A stretch of 64,000 nucleotides of DNA from Pirellulales bacterium (lineage in GTDB: Bacteria; Planctomycetota; Planctomycetia; Pirellulales; PALSA-1355). Location of the stretch: contig JALHMI010000008.1 in assembly GCA_022844125.1 (NCBI GenBank), positions 1 to 64,000 of the forward strand, given 5' to 3'. Position 1 is the stretch's first letter; each line of letters begins with the position of its first letter. The notes under the pieces were generated by a model. The model made no database searches and was not told where the DNA came from. It worked only from the letters and a program-made list of their open reading frames with translations. The translations under genes and the position numbers were made by a program. Shown piece after piece: positions 1 to 9,172 of this stretch.

Positions 1-103
1 GATGCAATAACGCGTAACGGGCCTAACCAGCTCCAGAATTATTCGCGTTCACATCGCCGGAGTCTCGTTTTTTACCCACTGCTAGCACGCTGGCGCAACT
101 TCA

Positions 104-163
104 AAGCGCGTGAGCGAGGCGAAATACCAAGTCGCTCGACGCCCCAGCCTCGCTCACGCGCTT
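104..163. repeat. 17-bp perfect inverted repeat
   Basis: The arms at 104-120 and 147-163 are perfect reverse complements (AAGCGCGTGAGCGAGGC), separated by 26 bases. No T-run follows on either strand, so this looks like a dispersed intergenic palindrome rather than a classical terminator. It lies just beyond the 3' end of the minus-strand gene that ends at 205. I see no gene in positions 1-204. Confidence 0.7.
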
Positions 164-204
164 GGTTGTGATTGAGCATCCGAGAGTCAGTCGATGATCG
201 GCTG

Positions 205-1356
205 CTACTCGCGGACGCGAACCGCCTTCAGGTCGCGCGCTTTGTGGAGGATGAGGCCGCTGCTCTGCGGATCGCTCGTGTCGTCGAACGTGAACGTCAC
301 CTGGCCACGATCGGGCGCGATGCGGAAGGTGGTGCTCGACTCGGGAAAGAGCGTGGCGACCGGCTGGCCGGGGTTCTCGACCAGCAGCACGCCGTCGTTT
401 CGCGAGATGCGGATCTTGATCTTCGCGTCCTGCTCGGGGCTGTACGTGCCGACCAGCTTGTCGAGTTGCTCGGGCGATAGTTCGACGCGCGTGTCCCAGG
501 TGGTGCGCTGCTCGCCGGCGCGGATGTCATCGAGCGTGGGGCTATTTTGAAACAGGTCTGCAAGCGGTCGGGGCCTGGTTGCGCGGCGGGCCAGCTCTTG
601 ATCCATGTCCAGCACGATCGCCTCTTCGTAGTTGGCCAGATTGTAGAGATAGATCTTCCGGTTCTTGAGATCGAAGACGTTGGAGTACGAGGTGAAGCCG
701 CCCGGACCGCGCTGGTGGACCGCATTCAGGACGGCGGCCAAGCTATTTACGTCGGTGCTCGAGGAAGCCGCGAGAATTTGCTCCGCGCGGACGAAGCGCT
801 GGCAGCGGTAGCCGGACATGCCGAGGCGCGTGTTGGTGACGATCAGCCGGTCGGAAGTGCGCCGCGTGATGGACAGGCCTGTCTCGGGAAGCCAGGCGAC
901 AACGGCGGCATCGCCGGCAGCGTCGGCAAACAGGAACTGCCCGTCTGAGAGATGCTTGCAATTGTATTTTTCGAAGTAGGCGAGCGTTTCGGCCACGGTC
1001 GTGCATTCGTTCATGATCTTCTCGATCAGGTTGCGCGGCGTCTCTTTGCTGGGATCGGATTTCCAGGGGACTGGCGGCAGCGCCGTCGAGTCAAACGCGA
1101 GCCCCTTTTCGTTCATGCTCCCCTGGGCGAAGCGATCGTCGAAGCCGAAATTCACGCGCGCCAGTCGCCCCTTCGCGGCTGGGACGAACCAGATGTAACC
1201 CGGCCTGGTGAAGTCTTCGTTGTTGCAGAACAGGACCTGACCGTCGCGGACGACGCAGAAGATCGCGCAGGCGTGGGCCTGCGGCGCGGGGAGCAGGATC
1301 GTAGCCAGAGCGAACAAGGCATAGAGCGAGCGTTTGGGTCGAAACATCCTGCGCAT
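205..1356 (-). CDS. Secreted Ntn-hydrolase of the choloylglycine hydrolase / acyltransferase type
   Basis: The 383-residue protein starts with a signal peptide (MRRMFRPKRSL, a hydrophobic stretch, then PQAHA). Predicted cleavage leaves a cysteine in CAIFCVV at the new N-terminus. A cysteine there is the catalytic nucleophile in the penicillin V acylase, bile-salt hydrolase and acyl-CoA:6-APA acyltransferase families. The following NNEDF and GLAFDS segments fit that fold. The C-terminal 120 or so residues look like an added beta-rich domain. A longer open frame runs upstream to 1653, but it crosses a palindromic repeat and lacks a signal peptide, so a start at 1356 (or 1347, nine bases on) is preferred. 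The substrate is not predictable; hydrolysis of a linear amide outside the cytoplasm is the inferred role. Confidence 0.75.
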   Translation of the reverse strand: MRRMFRPKRSLYALFALATILLPAPQAHACAIFCVVRDGQVLFCNNEDFTRPGYIWFVPAAKGRLARVNFGFDDRFAQGSMNEKGLAFDSTALPPVPWKSDPSKETPRNLIEKIMNECTTVAETLAYFEKYNCKHLSDGQFLFADAAGDAAVVAWLPETGLSITRRTSDRLIVTNTRLGMSGYRCQRFVRAEQILAASSSTDVNSLAAVLNAVHQRGPGGFTSYSNVFDLKNRKIYLYNLANYEEAIVLDMDQELARRATRPRPLADLFQNSPTLDDIRAGEQRTTWDTRVELSPEQLDKLVGTYSPEQDAKIKIRISRNDGVLLVENPGQPVATLFPESSTTFRIAPDRGQVTFTFDDTSDPQSSGLILHKARDLKAVRVRE

Positions 1357-1545
1357 CCGCCGTGTGGTGAGGTGGTGAACTGACGCGGCGGGATGATAGG
1401 AAGCAGCCCGGGATGGGTAAAGAGCAATACCTCGAAGTTCGAGGGGTGGGGCGTGGGAACGATCTTGCCATGCTCCTTCCCCGCACAAATACCCCTCTGA
1501 CCAAACCCGTTTGGATGGCGCGAAGTAAGTCCCGAGGATGTCCGC

Positions 1546-1640
1546 AAAGTAGTAGGCACACGCCGTGTGCCGTAGCGGGAGCGAGAGCCGATACTCTTTT
1601 TGCAGGATGGTGACGGCACACGGCGTGTGCCTACTACTTT
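1546..1640. repeat. 28-bp perfect inverted repeat with a self-palindromic core
   Basis: The arms at 1546-1573 and 1613-1640 are perfect reverse complements, 39 bases apart. Each arm contains GGCACACGCCGTGTGCC, itself a palindrome around one base, so either a long hairpin or two small ones can form. It occupies most of the 344-base gap between two minus-strand genes (1357-1700). I see no gene in that gap. Confidence 0.8.
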
Positions 1641-1700
1641 CGTCCCCCGGCAAAGCCAGAGGCTACCATGCCTGACATTCAAGCGTCGGAACGAGCGAGC

Positions 1701-2546
1701 TCACACCGTGCCCTTGAACCCTTCCGGCAGGAAGAAGTCCTGCAGGAGCTTTGCGCCGGGGACGACGGAGTACTTGTCGAGGTTCGTGACGCCTTCTTGC
1801 TTCAGCACCTCGCTGTCGATGAAGAAGTTGCCCGTGCACTGGCGGCTGTCGCGGGTCAGGATGGCGTAGGCGGCGTCGGCCATGATCTGGGGCGTGCGGC
1901 CCTGGTCCACCATTGTTTGTCCGCCGAGCAGGTTGCGAACGGCGGCCGTGGCGATGACGGTCTCGGGCCAAATCGCGTTGACCGCGACGCCCTCTTCGCG
2001 AAACTCTTCGGCCATGCCGAGCACGCACAGGCTCATGCCGTACTTGGCCATCGTGTAGGCAACGTGGCCGGCGAACCAGCGCGCCTCCATCGCCAGCGGC
2101 GGCGAGATGTTGAGGATATGCGGGTTCGAGGCCTTCAGCAGGTGCGGCAGGCAGAGCTTGCTGGTCATGAACGTGCCGCGGGCATTGATGCCGTTCATCA
2201 GGTCGTAGCGCTTCATGTCGGTCTGGAGCGTGCCGGTGAGGCTGATCGCGCTGGCGTTGTTCACGAGGATGTCGATGCCGCCGAACTTCTTGACGGTCTC
2301 TTCGACCGCGGCTTGCACCTGGTCCTCGTAGCGGATGTCGGTGATGCAGGCGAGTCCCTTGCCACCGGCCTTCTCAAAGTCCTCGACGGCCGTGAAGGCG
2401 GTGCCTTCGAGCTTGGGGTGCGGCTCGGCCGTTTTGGCGACGACGACGACGTTTGCTCCGTCGGCGGCGGCGCGGAGGCCGATCGCTTTGCCAATGCCGC
2501 GGCTGGCGCCGGTGATGAAGAGGGTTTTGCCTTTGAGAGTGGCCAT
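1701..2546 (-). CDS. Short-chain dehydrogenase/reductase, HSDL2-like
   Basis: This 281-residue protein is a classical NAD(P)-dependent SDR. The Rossmann motif GASRGIGKAIG is near residue 14, NNASAIS follows in the middle, and the catalytic YxxxK is present as YTMAK. Stretches such as ITDIRYEDQVQAAVEETVKK and KRYDLMNGINARGTF closely resemble the SDR half of animal hydroxysteroid dehydrogenase-like protein 2. The C-terminal sterol-carrier domain of that protein is absent, which is common in bacterial homologues. The start ATG is at 2546. The substrate is unknown, probably a lipid-derived or steroid-like alcohol or ketone. It is divergent from argH. Confidence 0.88.
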   Translation of the reverse strand: MATLKGKTLFITGASRGIGKAIGLRAAADGANVVVVAKTAEPHPKLEGTAFTAVEDFEKAGGKGLACITDIRYEDQVQAAVEETVKKFGGIDILVNNASAISLTGTLQTDMKRYDLMNGINARGTFMTSKLCLPHLLKASNPHILNISPPLAMEARWFAGHVAYTMAKYGMSLCVLGMAEEFREEGVAVNAIWPETVIATAAVRNLLGGQTMVDQGRTPQIMADAAYAILTRDSRQCTGNFFIDSEVLKQEGVTNLDKYSVVPGAKLLQDFFLPEGFKGTV

Positions 2547-2784
2547 GATGAGGTTCCGCCCGAGGTTGATTTGGAGATGAGGGGTTCGCTACGAAGTGGG
2601 GGTGGGGCCAATGGTACCGCACTGGCCGGGCGGCTGGCAAACAGGTGCGGAAGTTCCTTGGCGGGCAGCACTTATCGGGCAACCCGGGGCTATTCAGCCT
2701 GTACGATCCGCACAGCCGGGCGGTCGTGGTTTGCGCGCTCGCGAAAACCGCGTTTTTGCCGGGTTTCGAGGGGTGTGCGGCTCG

Positions 2785-2813
2785 TTGACACTTTGTCGTA
2801 AGCCATTTACAGT
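2785..2813 (+). promoter_or_regulatory. Predicted sigma-70-type promoter for argH
   Basis: A perfect TTGACA (2785-2790) is followed after exactly 17 bases by TACAGT (2808-2813), four of six matches to the -10 consensus. Transcription would begin near 2820, about 60 bases before the argH start. The remainder of the 332-base gap (2547-2878) shows no gene. Prediction from sequence only. Confidence 0.5.
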
Positions 2814-2878
2814 AAATATGTTGCTGTAACTGCTGGCGTTCTTCTGGGCCCCATTCTGGGCCGCTGCGAGGGCTGTGC

Positions 2879-4258
2879 GTGGCTGACAAGGCTTGGGGTG
2901 GTGTGTTTAGCGAGGCGACGGATGCGCGCGTCGAAGCGTTCACTGAAAGTGTGAGCTTCGATCGCCGCCTTTATGCGCACGACATCACCGCCTCGGTCGC
3001 ACATGCCCAAATGCTGACCAGCGTCGGGCTGATAACCAACGACGAATGTCGGCAAATTGAGCAGGCTCTGAGCAACATTCGCCAGGAAATTGAGCAAGGC
3101 GACTTCCCGTTCCGCACCGAACTGGAAGACATCCACATGCACATCGAGCACGCGCTCATCGAGCGGCTCGGTGACGTGGGCCGAAAACTGCACACCGCCC
3201 GAAGCCGAAATGACCAGGTTTCGACTGACCTGCGCCTGTGGGTGCGCGACGCGATCGACACGATCGACGCGCGGCTGGTCGACCTGCAGCGGGCGTTCGT
3301 CGAAAGGTGCACCGCTGACGAAGGCGTGATCCTGCCAGCCTACACGCACATGCAGCGGGCGCAGCCGGTGCTGGCCAACCACTACTGGCTCGCATACTGC
3401 GAGAAATTCGAACGGGACCGCGGCCGCTTGGCTGGTGCGCGCACGCGGGCGAACGTGCTCAGTCTGGGCGCGGCGGCCGTGGCGGGGACGAGCCTGCCGA
3501 TTGACCGTCACGACGTGGCTGGGCGGCTGGGCTTTGAGGACGTGGCGGCGAACAGCATCGACGTCTCGAGCGATCGCGACTTCGTCGTGGAGTTCGCGTT
3601 CGTGCTGGCGATGATCGCCGAGCATCTGAGCACCTGGGCCGAAGAGTGGGTGCTGTGGTCGACCGCGGAGTTCGACTTTTTGAAGCTGCCGCAGCCGTTC
3701 TGCACCGGTTCGTCGATCATGCCGCAGAAGGTGAACCCCGACGTGCTGGAACTGACCCGAGGGAAGAGCGCCCGGGTGATTGGGAACTTGACGTCGCTGC
3801 TGGTGCTGATCAAGGGGCTGCCGCTGGCGTATAACCGCGACCTGCAAGAAGACAAAGAACGGCTGTTCGATTCGTACGACACGGTTAAAGCCTGCCTGGA
3901 ACTGGCCGCGCCGCTGGTGGCGGGCACCGAACTGAAACGCGAGCAGATTGCCGCGCGGCTCGACCGGGGGCACCTCGACGCGACGACGCTGATGGAATAC
4001 TTGATTTCGCGCGGGATGCCGCAGCGGACGGCCCATCATGCAACGGGCGAACTGGTGCGCAAGGCGCTGGACCGCGGCGTGCGGCTGGCGGATTTGCCGC
4101 TGGAAGACTTCAAAGCGGCCGACAAGAGCCTGGATAAAAGCGTGTTTGAAGTGCTGGGGCCCGAGCACGCCGTGGCTGCGTTTGTCAGCTACGGCTCGAC
4201 GGGTCACGAGCAGGTGGCCGCGCAGGTGGCGCGGTGGAAAAAGCAGCTTGGTTCGTAG
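2879..4258 (+). CDS. argH: Argininosuccinate lyase
   Basis: The 459-residue protein matches the usual length of argininosuccinate lyase, which splits argininosuccinate into arginine and fumarate in the last step of arginine synthesis. The N-terminal start ([12 protein letters not shown]) and [16 protein letters not shown] are typical of ArgH. The fumarase/aspartase signature [12 protein letters not shown] lies near residue 277 and carries the catalytic serine loop. The chosen start is GTG at 2879, with GAGGG about six bases upstream. It is transcribed alone on the plus strand. speA in this window consumes arginine, but nothing shows that the two are co-regulated. Confidence 0.97.
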   Translation: MADKAWGGVFSEATDARVEAFTESVSFDRRLYAHDITASVAHAQMLTSVGLITNDECRQIEQALSNIRQEIEQGDFPFRTELEDIHMHIEHALIERLGDVGRKLHTARSRNDQVSTDLRLWVRDAIDTIDARLVDLQRAFVERCTADEGVILPAYTHMQRAQPVLANHYWLAYCEKFERDRGRLAGARTRANVLSLGAAAVAGTSLPIDRHDVAGRLGFEDVAANSIDVSSDRDFVVEFAFVLAMIAEHLSTWAEEWVLWSTAEFDFLKLPQPFCTGSSIMPQKVNPDVLELTRGKSARVIGNLTSLLVLIKGLPLAYNRDLQEDKERLFDSYDTVKACLELAAPLVAGTELKREQIAARLDRGHLDATTLMEYLISRGMPQRTAHHATGELVRKALDRGVRLADLPLEDFKAADKSLDKSVFEVLGPEHAVAAFVSYGSTGHEQVAAQVARWKKQLGS

Positions 4259-4277
4259 GGTCGGACGAAGGGCGGCG

Positions 4278-4301
4278 AAAAAGGCTCCCGTCCCCTTTTT
4301 C
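4278..4301 (+). terminator. Possible terminator after argH
   Basis: A weak hairpin pairs AAAAAGG with CCTTTTT around a loop of about nine bases, ending in a T-run some 40 bases after the argH stop codon. The stem is AT-rich and short. It may also be a dispersed intergenic motif. Confidence 0.35.
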
Positions 4302-4366
4302 GATGGATGATGACGGCGAATGGATGCAAAACGAAAAACAGTGATTCACACCATTGGTCGATCGCC

Positions 4367-6850
4367 ATGCGTCTGTTGAACATTCATGTAATCTCGCGAG
4401 TCGTGTGCGGGCTAGTGCTCGCAGGGCTCGTGCTGTCGACATCCGCGCTGCACGCCCAGGATGACAACCCGTTTGGCGCACCGCCCGATGCGGGCGCGCC
4501 GGCTCAGGCACCAGCGGCGGGTGACAATCCGTTTGGCGATCCGGGTGATGCTCCGGCTGACATGCCGGCCGAGCCCGCGCCGGCGGGAGACGATCCGTTC
4601 GGCGCGCCGGATGCGAGCGACGATGCAACTGGCGGCGAGAGTCCGTTTGGCGGCGGTGATGCGCCCGAGCCGGATGCTGGCAGCGCGACGACGGCGCCAG
4701 CGCCTGGTGACGCGCCTGCGCCCGAGGCGCCGAAAATTCCTGATGATCCGGCTGTGCTGGCGGTGCTGGAATCGAAGCCTAAGAACCCGTTCGAGCTCTT
4801 ACGCGCCGTGCGAATTCTGGCGGACCTGGGGTATCCGAAATTGGCCGAGCCGTTCGCCCAGCAGTTGGCCGCTCAGCAGCTTGATCCGGCCCAGCAGGCC
4901 GCGCTGTTTAAACAGTTCCCTTCGGCGACGCTGTTACGGCTCGCACGCAATCCGGAATTGGGCAAGACGCTGACGCCCTTCATCGAGGGGCTGTACGGCG
5001 CGGCGGATGCGTTGCGGCGCGATCCCGCGCGGCTGGCCGACTACATCAAACATCTTGGCGATCCGAGCGCGGAAGTTCGCGCGCAGGCGATGCACGAGCT
5101 GCTGCGGGCGGGTGAATCGGCCGTATCGCCGCTGCTCACCGTGCTGGCCGATCCGAACCAGGTCCGGATTCATCAGGCGGCGAAAGCGATTCTGGTGCGG
5201 CTGGGAAATCGCGCGGTGCCGCCGCTGCTCGGCGCACTCGAGTCACCCGAGGTCGCAATTCGCCTGCAAGTGATTGAACTGTTGGGCGCGATGAAGGCCG
5301 AATCGGCCGCGGCATCGCTGCTGGCGCCGCTGGCCTCGCCGCGCAGCACGCCGCTCGAAAGGGCGATGGCCGCCGCGGCGATCGAACGGATCAGCGGCCA
5401 GGTGCCGACATCGGGCGAAGCGCTCCGGCTGCTCGAGCGCGGCGCTCGGCAGCGACTCGATCAGGCACGCCGGCCGGAGTTGTATGGCGACCGCGTGGTC
5501 GAGATCTGGCAATGGGACGACGCGAAGAAGGAAACGACGCCGGTTAACTACGACGCGCGCGGCGCAGCGCTGGCCGCGGCCTTGCGGTTGGCGGCGGACC
5601 TGCAGTCTATCGATTCAGAAAGCCCCGAGCGCCGGCGGCTGTATCTGACGGCCCTGCTCGAAGCAGCCAAACACAGTGTGGGGCTGGACGCGCCGCTGCC
5701 GAAGAAAGATGGTACCGCGTATGCCGTGGCGGCCAGCTTCGGTCCGCATGCGGTGGAGGACGTGCTCGCCAGCGCGATGGCCGAGGGTTATCTGCCGGCG
5801 GCGATTGCGGCGGCGCAGGTTCTGGGTGACATCGGCTCGCCCGTGCAGCTTGCGGCTGGTGGAGCGGCGCCGAGCACGCTGGCTCGTGCGGCGGGACACG
5901 ACGATCGGCGGCTGCGATTCACGGCGATTGAAGCGATCATGAAGCTCAAGCCGCAGCAGGCGTTCGCAGGCTCGAGCGCGGTGACCGAGGGGCTGGGCTA
6001 TTTTGCAGGTTCTTATGGCGTGCCGCGCGTGCTCGTGGTGCATCCGCTCTCCGCTTCCGGCGGACAGATCGCGGGTCTGGCGGCAGCCCATGGATATGAA
6101 GCCGACGTGGCGACGACGGGCCGGCAGGCGTTTGAGCTGGCCACGGCTTCGCCCGACTATGAACTGATTGTGATTCATTCGGCGATCGATCGGCCGGCGC
6201 TCGACGAGCTGGTGGCCCAGTTCCGCCGCGACCGGCGGACGGCACAAGTACCGATTGGCATCATCTCACCCGCGGCCGACATGGAGCGGATTCAAAGTTA
6301 CGCCCGCCGCGCTGGCGGGATGGTCGTGATGTCGCAGCCGACGACGGACGCCGAGATGAAACTGCTCGCGGACGACGTGCTGGCCGCGGCCGGGATGGGG
6401 CACGTCCCGGTCGACGTGCGCCGGGCCCAGGCCGTGAGTGCGATGGACTGGCTGATTGTACTGGCGGCGGAAGAGAACACCGTGTTCGATCTGCGGAGCC
6501 TGGAAGCAGCGGTGCTGCCGCTGGTGTATGTGCCGGAGATGGCCGGCAAGGCGATCGAACTCTTGGCGGACATCGGGACGCAGAAGTCGCAGCAGGCGCT
6601 GGTGGGGCTGGTGGATAGCCCGGCCCAGCCGCTGGCCACGCGCGAGGCGGCAGTCGCGGCGCTCGCGCGCAGCATTCGCCACTATGGCACGCTGCTGACG
6701 ACGGACGAGATCTATGCCCAGTACGACATCTACAACTACAACGCCGGCCGCAACCGCGACACGCACAAGGTGCTTGGACAACTGCTCGACGTGATCGAAC
6801 ATCAGGGCGATCCTCCGCCGCCGGAGACCGCCAAGACTAGCGGGCCGTAA
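4367..6850 (+). CDS. Secreted HEAT-repeat protein with NPF/DPF repeats and a pseudo-receiver domain
   Basis: The start at 4367 gives 827 residues and a signal peptide ending near STSALHAQD. An upstream in-frame ATG at 4307 would bury that peptide. Residues about 32-125 are Pro/Ala/Asp-rich with repeated DNPFG, DNPFGD, DDPFG and SPFGG units. HEAT-like helical repeats follow ([45 protein letters not shown], roughly residues 230-310). Residues about 553-676 resemble a response-regulator receiver, but the acidic pair and the phospho-acceptor Asp are missing ([17 protein letters not shown]). A last helical segment closes the protein. It is followed after 23 bases by a sigma-54 activator gene, which suggests an operon. 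The function is unknown; a scaffolding or sensing role is inferred. Confidence 0.75.
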   Translation: MRLLNIHVISRVVCGLVLAGLVLSTSALHAQDDNPFGAPPDAGAPAQAPAAGDNPFGDPGDAPADMPAEPAPAGDDPFGAPDASDDATGGESPFGGGDAPEPDAGSATTAPAPGDAPAPEAPKIPDDPAVLAVLESKPKNPFELLRAVRILADLGYPKLAEPFAQQLAAQQLDPAQQAALFKQFPSATLLRLARNPELGKTLTPFIEGLYGAADALRRDPARLADYIKHLGDPSAEVRAQAMHELLRAGESAVSPLLTVLADPNQVRIHQAAKAILVRLGNRAVPPLLGALESPEVAIRLQVIELLGAMKAESAAASLLAPLASPRSTPLERAMAAAAIERISGQVPTSGEALRLLERGARQRLDQARRPELYGDRVVEIWQWDDAKKETTPVNYDARGAALAAALRLAADLQSIDSESPERRRLYLTALLEAAKHSVGLDAPLPKKDGTAYAVAASFGPHAVEDVLASAMAEGYLPAAIAAAQVLGDIGSPVQLAAGGAAPSTLARAAGHDDRRLRFTAIEAIMKLKPQQAFAGSSAVTEGLGYFAGSYGVPRVLVVHPLSASGGQIAGLAAAHGYEADVATTGRQAFELATASPDYELIVIHSAIDRPALDELVAQFRRDRRTAQVPIGIISPAADMERIQSYARRAGGMVVMSQPTTDAEMKLLADDVLAAAGMGHVPVDVRRAQAVSAMDWLIVLAAEENTVFDLRSLEAAVLPLVYVPEMAGKAIELLADIGTQKSQQALVGLVDSPAQPLATREAAVAALARSIRHYGTLLTTDEIYAQYDIYNYNAGRNRDTHKVLGQLLDVIEHQGDPPPPETAKTSGP

Positions 6851-6873
6851 GGTCGCCGCGCGGCGAAAACAGC

Positions 6874-7944
6874 ATGAGCGTAACGTTCCCTGCCTTCGAA
6901 CAGGACCCCACCCGGCCACCAATCCCGGGTTTGATCGGCAGCGGTCCGGCCATGCAGAAGGTTTTTGCGCTGACGCGGCGCGTGGCGCGGTCGAACGCCT
7001 CGGTGCTGCTCTTGGGTGAAACCGGCACCGGCAAGGAACTGATCGCCAAGGCGATTCACCAGACCAGCCAGCGGGCCACGGGACCTTTCGTGCGAGTGAA
7101 CTGCGGCGCACTGAGCGAAAGCCTGCTCGAAAGCGAACTGTTCGGCCACGTCCGCGGGTCGTTCACCGGGGCGATCGCCAACCGGACGGGGCGCTTCGAA
7201 GCGGCACACACCGGCACGATCTTTCTGGATGAGATCAACAGCACCACGCCCAAGCTGCAAGTGAAACTGCTGCGGGTGTTGCAAGAGCGGGAGTTCGAGC
7301 GTGTGGGCGATACGCAGACCGTGCGCGTGGATACGCGGGTGGTGGCGGCCAGCAACCGTGATCTCTTGTCGCTGGTGGAGACCGACGACTTTCGCGAGGA
7401 CTTGTACTATCGGCTGAACGTGGTGCCGATCAACCTGCCTCCCTTGCGCGAGCGACCGGAGGACATTCCGGAACTCGTGGGGCACTTCCTCACCTACTAC
7501 AACGAAGAGAACGATCGGTACGTCACGCACATCGATCCCAAGGCGCTCGAAGCGCTGCAAAACTATCACTGGCCGGGCAACGTCCGCGAGTTGCAGAACT
7601 ACGTGGAACGGGCCGTGGTGATGGCGGACGGCGATGAGCTGGCCAGCGAGCTGCTGCCGGAGAATGTGCTGGCGGGGCCGAAGCTGCGCAGCACTGGCGG
7701 ACGAACGAAAGCGGCCGATCTCGAGTCGCTGACATTCGACCTGGTGCAGCAGGGGCTCGCCTCGGCTGGCCCGCAGGAAGATAATTTACATGCCAAGGTG
7801 GTGAACCGCGTGGAGCGGGAGCTCATCGCCCAGGTGATGGCGAGTTGCGACAGCGTGCAGACGAAGGCCGCGACGAAGCTGGGCATCAATCGCAACACGC
7901 TGCATAAGAAGCTCAAGGAGTATGGCCTTGACGGTGAGGAGTAG
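6874..7944 (+). CDS. Sigma-54-dependent transcriptional activator without a receiver domain
   Basis: This is a 356-residue NtrC-family enhancer-binding protein. The AAA+ core begins almost at once: Walker A GETGTGKE at residues 48-55, the sigma-54-contact loop as GSFTGA instead of the usual GAFTGA, then the Walker B region FLDEIN. The C-terminus has a Fis-type helix-turn-helix ([21 protein letters not shown]). There is no N-terminal receiver, GAF or PAS domain, so control must come from a partner or from expression level. It starts 23 bases after the HEAT/pseudo-receiver gene and is probably co-transcribed with it. Targets are unknown, and I found no convincing -24/-12 promoter in the window. 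Confidence 0.9.
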   Translation: MSVTFPAFEQDPTRPPIPGLIGSGPAMQKVFALTRRVARSNASVLLLGETGTGKELIAKAIHQTSQRATGPFVRVNCGALSESLLESELFGHVRGSFTGAIANRTGRFEAAHTGTIFLDEINSTTPKLQVKLLRVLQEREFERVGDTQTVRVDTRVVAASNRDLLSLVETDDFREDLYYRLNVVPINLPPLRERPEDIPELVGHFLTYYNEENDRYVTHIDPKALEALQNYHWPGNVRELQNYVERAVVMADGDELASELLPENVLAGPKLRSTGGRTKAADLESLTFDLVQQGLASAGPQEDNLHAKVVNRVERELIAQVMASCDSVQTKAATKLGINRNTLHKKLKEYGLDGEE

Positions 7945-7995
7945 CGGGCCATGCTTTAGGGTGGCACGATACGCCGTTAACCATCGAGCGAACTT

Positions 7996-8110
7996 GGGTG
8001 CCACAGGTGCTGCGCAGCAGTCACCTGTGCACGTTGAGACCTAGAAGATCCCGTGCTGCCGCTACCAGAAGAGCACAGGTGAGCCGCGCTCACGGCCACC
8101 TGTGGCACCC
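7996..8110. repeat. Two CACAGGTG-type palindromic elements
   Basis: The 340-base gap 7945-8284 holds repeats and no gene. One near-palindrome spans 7996-8032 (GTGCCACAGGTG facing CACCTGTGCAC). A second, at 8071-8110, pairs GAGCACAGGTG with CACCTGTGGCACC. The second has a close copy at 31850-31887, so this is a dispersed family. Confidence 0.7.
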
Positions 8111-8160
8111 TGATCCGTACGGCACGCACGAATCTCGGCAAGGAAAGGGTTAACCGCGTA

Positions 8161-8244
8161 GGGTGGCACGTCCCTGAGGCACGAAGGGCGTGTGTCGAGT
8201 ATCAAGCAGCACGCCCTTCGCCAGGGCTCAGGAGCGTGCCACCC
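8161..8244. repeat. Imperfect inverted repeat ending in GGGTGGCACG
   Basis: The left arm starts GGGTGGCACGTCCCTGAGG (8161) and the right arm ends CTCAGGAGCGTGCCACCC (8244). ACGAAGGGCGTG on the left matches CACGCCCTTCG on the right. The arms are about 33 bases with a few mismatches, so a long hairpin can form 40 bases before the next gene. Confidence 0.65.
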
Positions 8245-8284
8245 TCACGCCAGTTTTTGCTTCTACTTTCAGTCACGGTCACGA

Positions 8285-9172
8285 ATGGCAAGCTTCCTGT
8301 CTGGCATCAGCCTGCTGTGCTTTGGAGCCAGTTATGCCGTGGCCTGGGGCCTCGAGCTGGTGAAGCTGCTGCGCCGCAGCGGTGTGCGGCGACTCTTGAT
8401 GCTGCTGTTTGTGTGCGCGGGCTTTCTGGCACACACGCTGTATCTGGGGCATCGCGCGGTCGAGTATTCGGTGACGCCGCTTTCGAGCAGCTTCGACTGG
8501 TGCCTGGTGGCAGCCTGGCTGGTCGTAGCCGCGTACCTGTACCTGTCGTACTACTACCCCGAGGCAATGCTGGGGCTGTACATGCTGCCGCTGGCGATCG
8601 TGCTGGTGGTGGCGGCGGCGTTTGCCGATCGGACGCCGTTTGCGGCGCATGAAGCCTTGCGGGCGTGGGGCGCGGTGCACGGCATATCGCTCTTGGCCGG
8701 AACGCTGGCCGTGATGGTCGGCTTCGTCGCAGGATTGATGTACCTGGTGCAGGCGAACCGGCTGAAGCACAAGCGGCCCCCATCGCCGGGTTTCCGGCTG
8801 CCGAGCCTGGAATGGCTGGAGAAGGTGAACAGCCGGGTGATCATTCTCTCGGCGATCCTGATCGGGCTGGGCTTTCTGTCGGGCATCATCCTGAATCAGC
8901 TCGGACGCGGCGGCGCGGCGGTTCCCTGGAGCGATCCGGTGATCTGGAGCTCGGCGCTGATGTTCGCCTGGCTGGCGACGGCGGCGATCTTCAACATGTT
9001 CTATCAGCCCTCGCGGCGAGGGCGCAAGGTCGCCTACTTGACGCTGGTCAGCTTCGGCTTCCTCGTCCTCTCGCTAGCGATGTTCCTGTTGGTGGACAGC
9101 CAGCATGGCGCGGGGGGCGGGTCAAAGCCGAGCCCGGAGCAAGCCCTGCTGCACGTGGAGGGCCGATCATGA
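8285..9172 (+). CDS. CcsA/HemX-family integral membrane protein
   Basis: Starting at the ATG at 8285 gives 295 residues with about eight hydrophobic segments, from MASFLSGISLLCFGASYAVA to the segment ending LAMFLLVDSQHG. The layout and the VHGISLLAGTLAVMVGF segment fit the cytochrome c assembly (CcsA/ResC) family, which includes Bacillus HemX. Its stop codon overlaps the hemA start by four bases (ATGA), so the two are translationally coupled, as in the hemX-hemA arrangement elsewhere. HemX is thought to modulate glutamyl-tRNA reductase levels, while true CcsA moves haem in cytochrome c maturation. The neighbourhood favours the HemX role, but this is inference. The open frame extends 31 codons upstream through a palindromic repeat, so the later start was chosen. 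Confidence 0.82.
   Translation: MASFLSGISLLCFGASYAVAWGLELVKLLRRSGVRRLLMLLFVCAGFLAHTLYLGHRAVEYSVTPLSSSFDWCLVAAWLVVAAYLYLSYYYPEAMLGLYMLPLAIVLVVAAAFADRTPFAAHEALRAWGAVHGISLLAGTLAVMVGFVAGLMYLVQANRLKHKRPPSPGFRLPSLEWLEKVNSRVIILSAILIGLGFLSGIILNQLGRGGAAVPWSDPVIWSSALMFAWLATAAIFNMFYQPSRRGRKVAYLTLVSFGFLVLSLAMFLLVDSQHGAGGGSKPSPEQALLHVEGRS

Noticed and set aside
1-204. A gene at the left edge of the window
   Set aside because: No frame with a start, ribosome site or motif is visible; only a palindrome is seen.
2807-4207. A 466-codon open frame on the minus strand
   Set aside because: It is the shadow of argH, which is unmistakable on the plus strand.
7959-8170. TGGCACG sequences as sigma-54 -24 boxes
   Set aside because: They belong to repeats and lack a TTGC-type -12 element at the required spacing.
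8665-9168. A 168-codon N-terminal extension of hemA
   Set aside because: It overlaps the CcsA/HemX-like gene in another frame; the overlapping ATGA start at 9169 gives a normal HemA.
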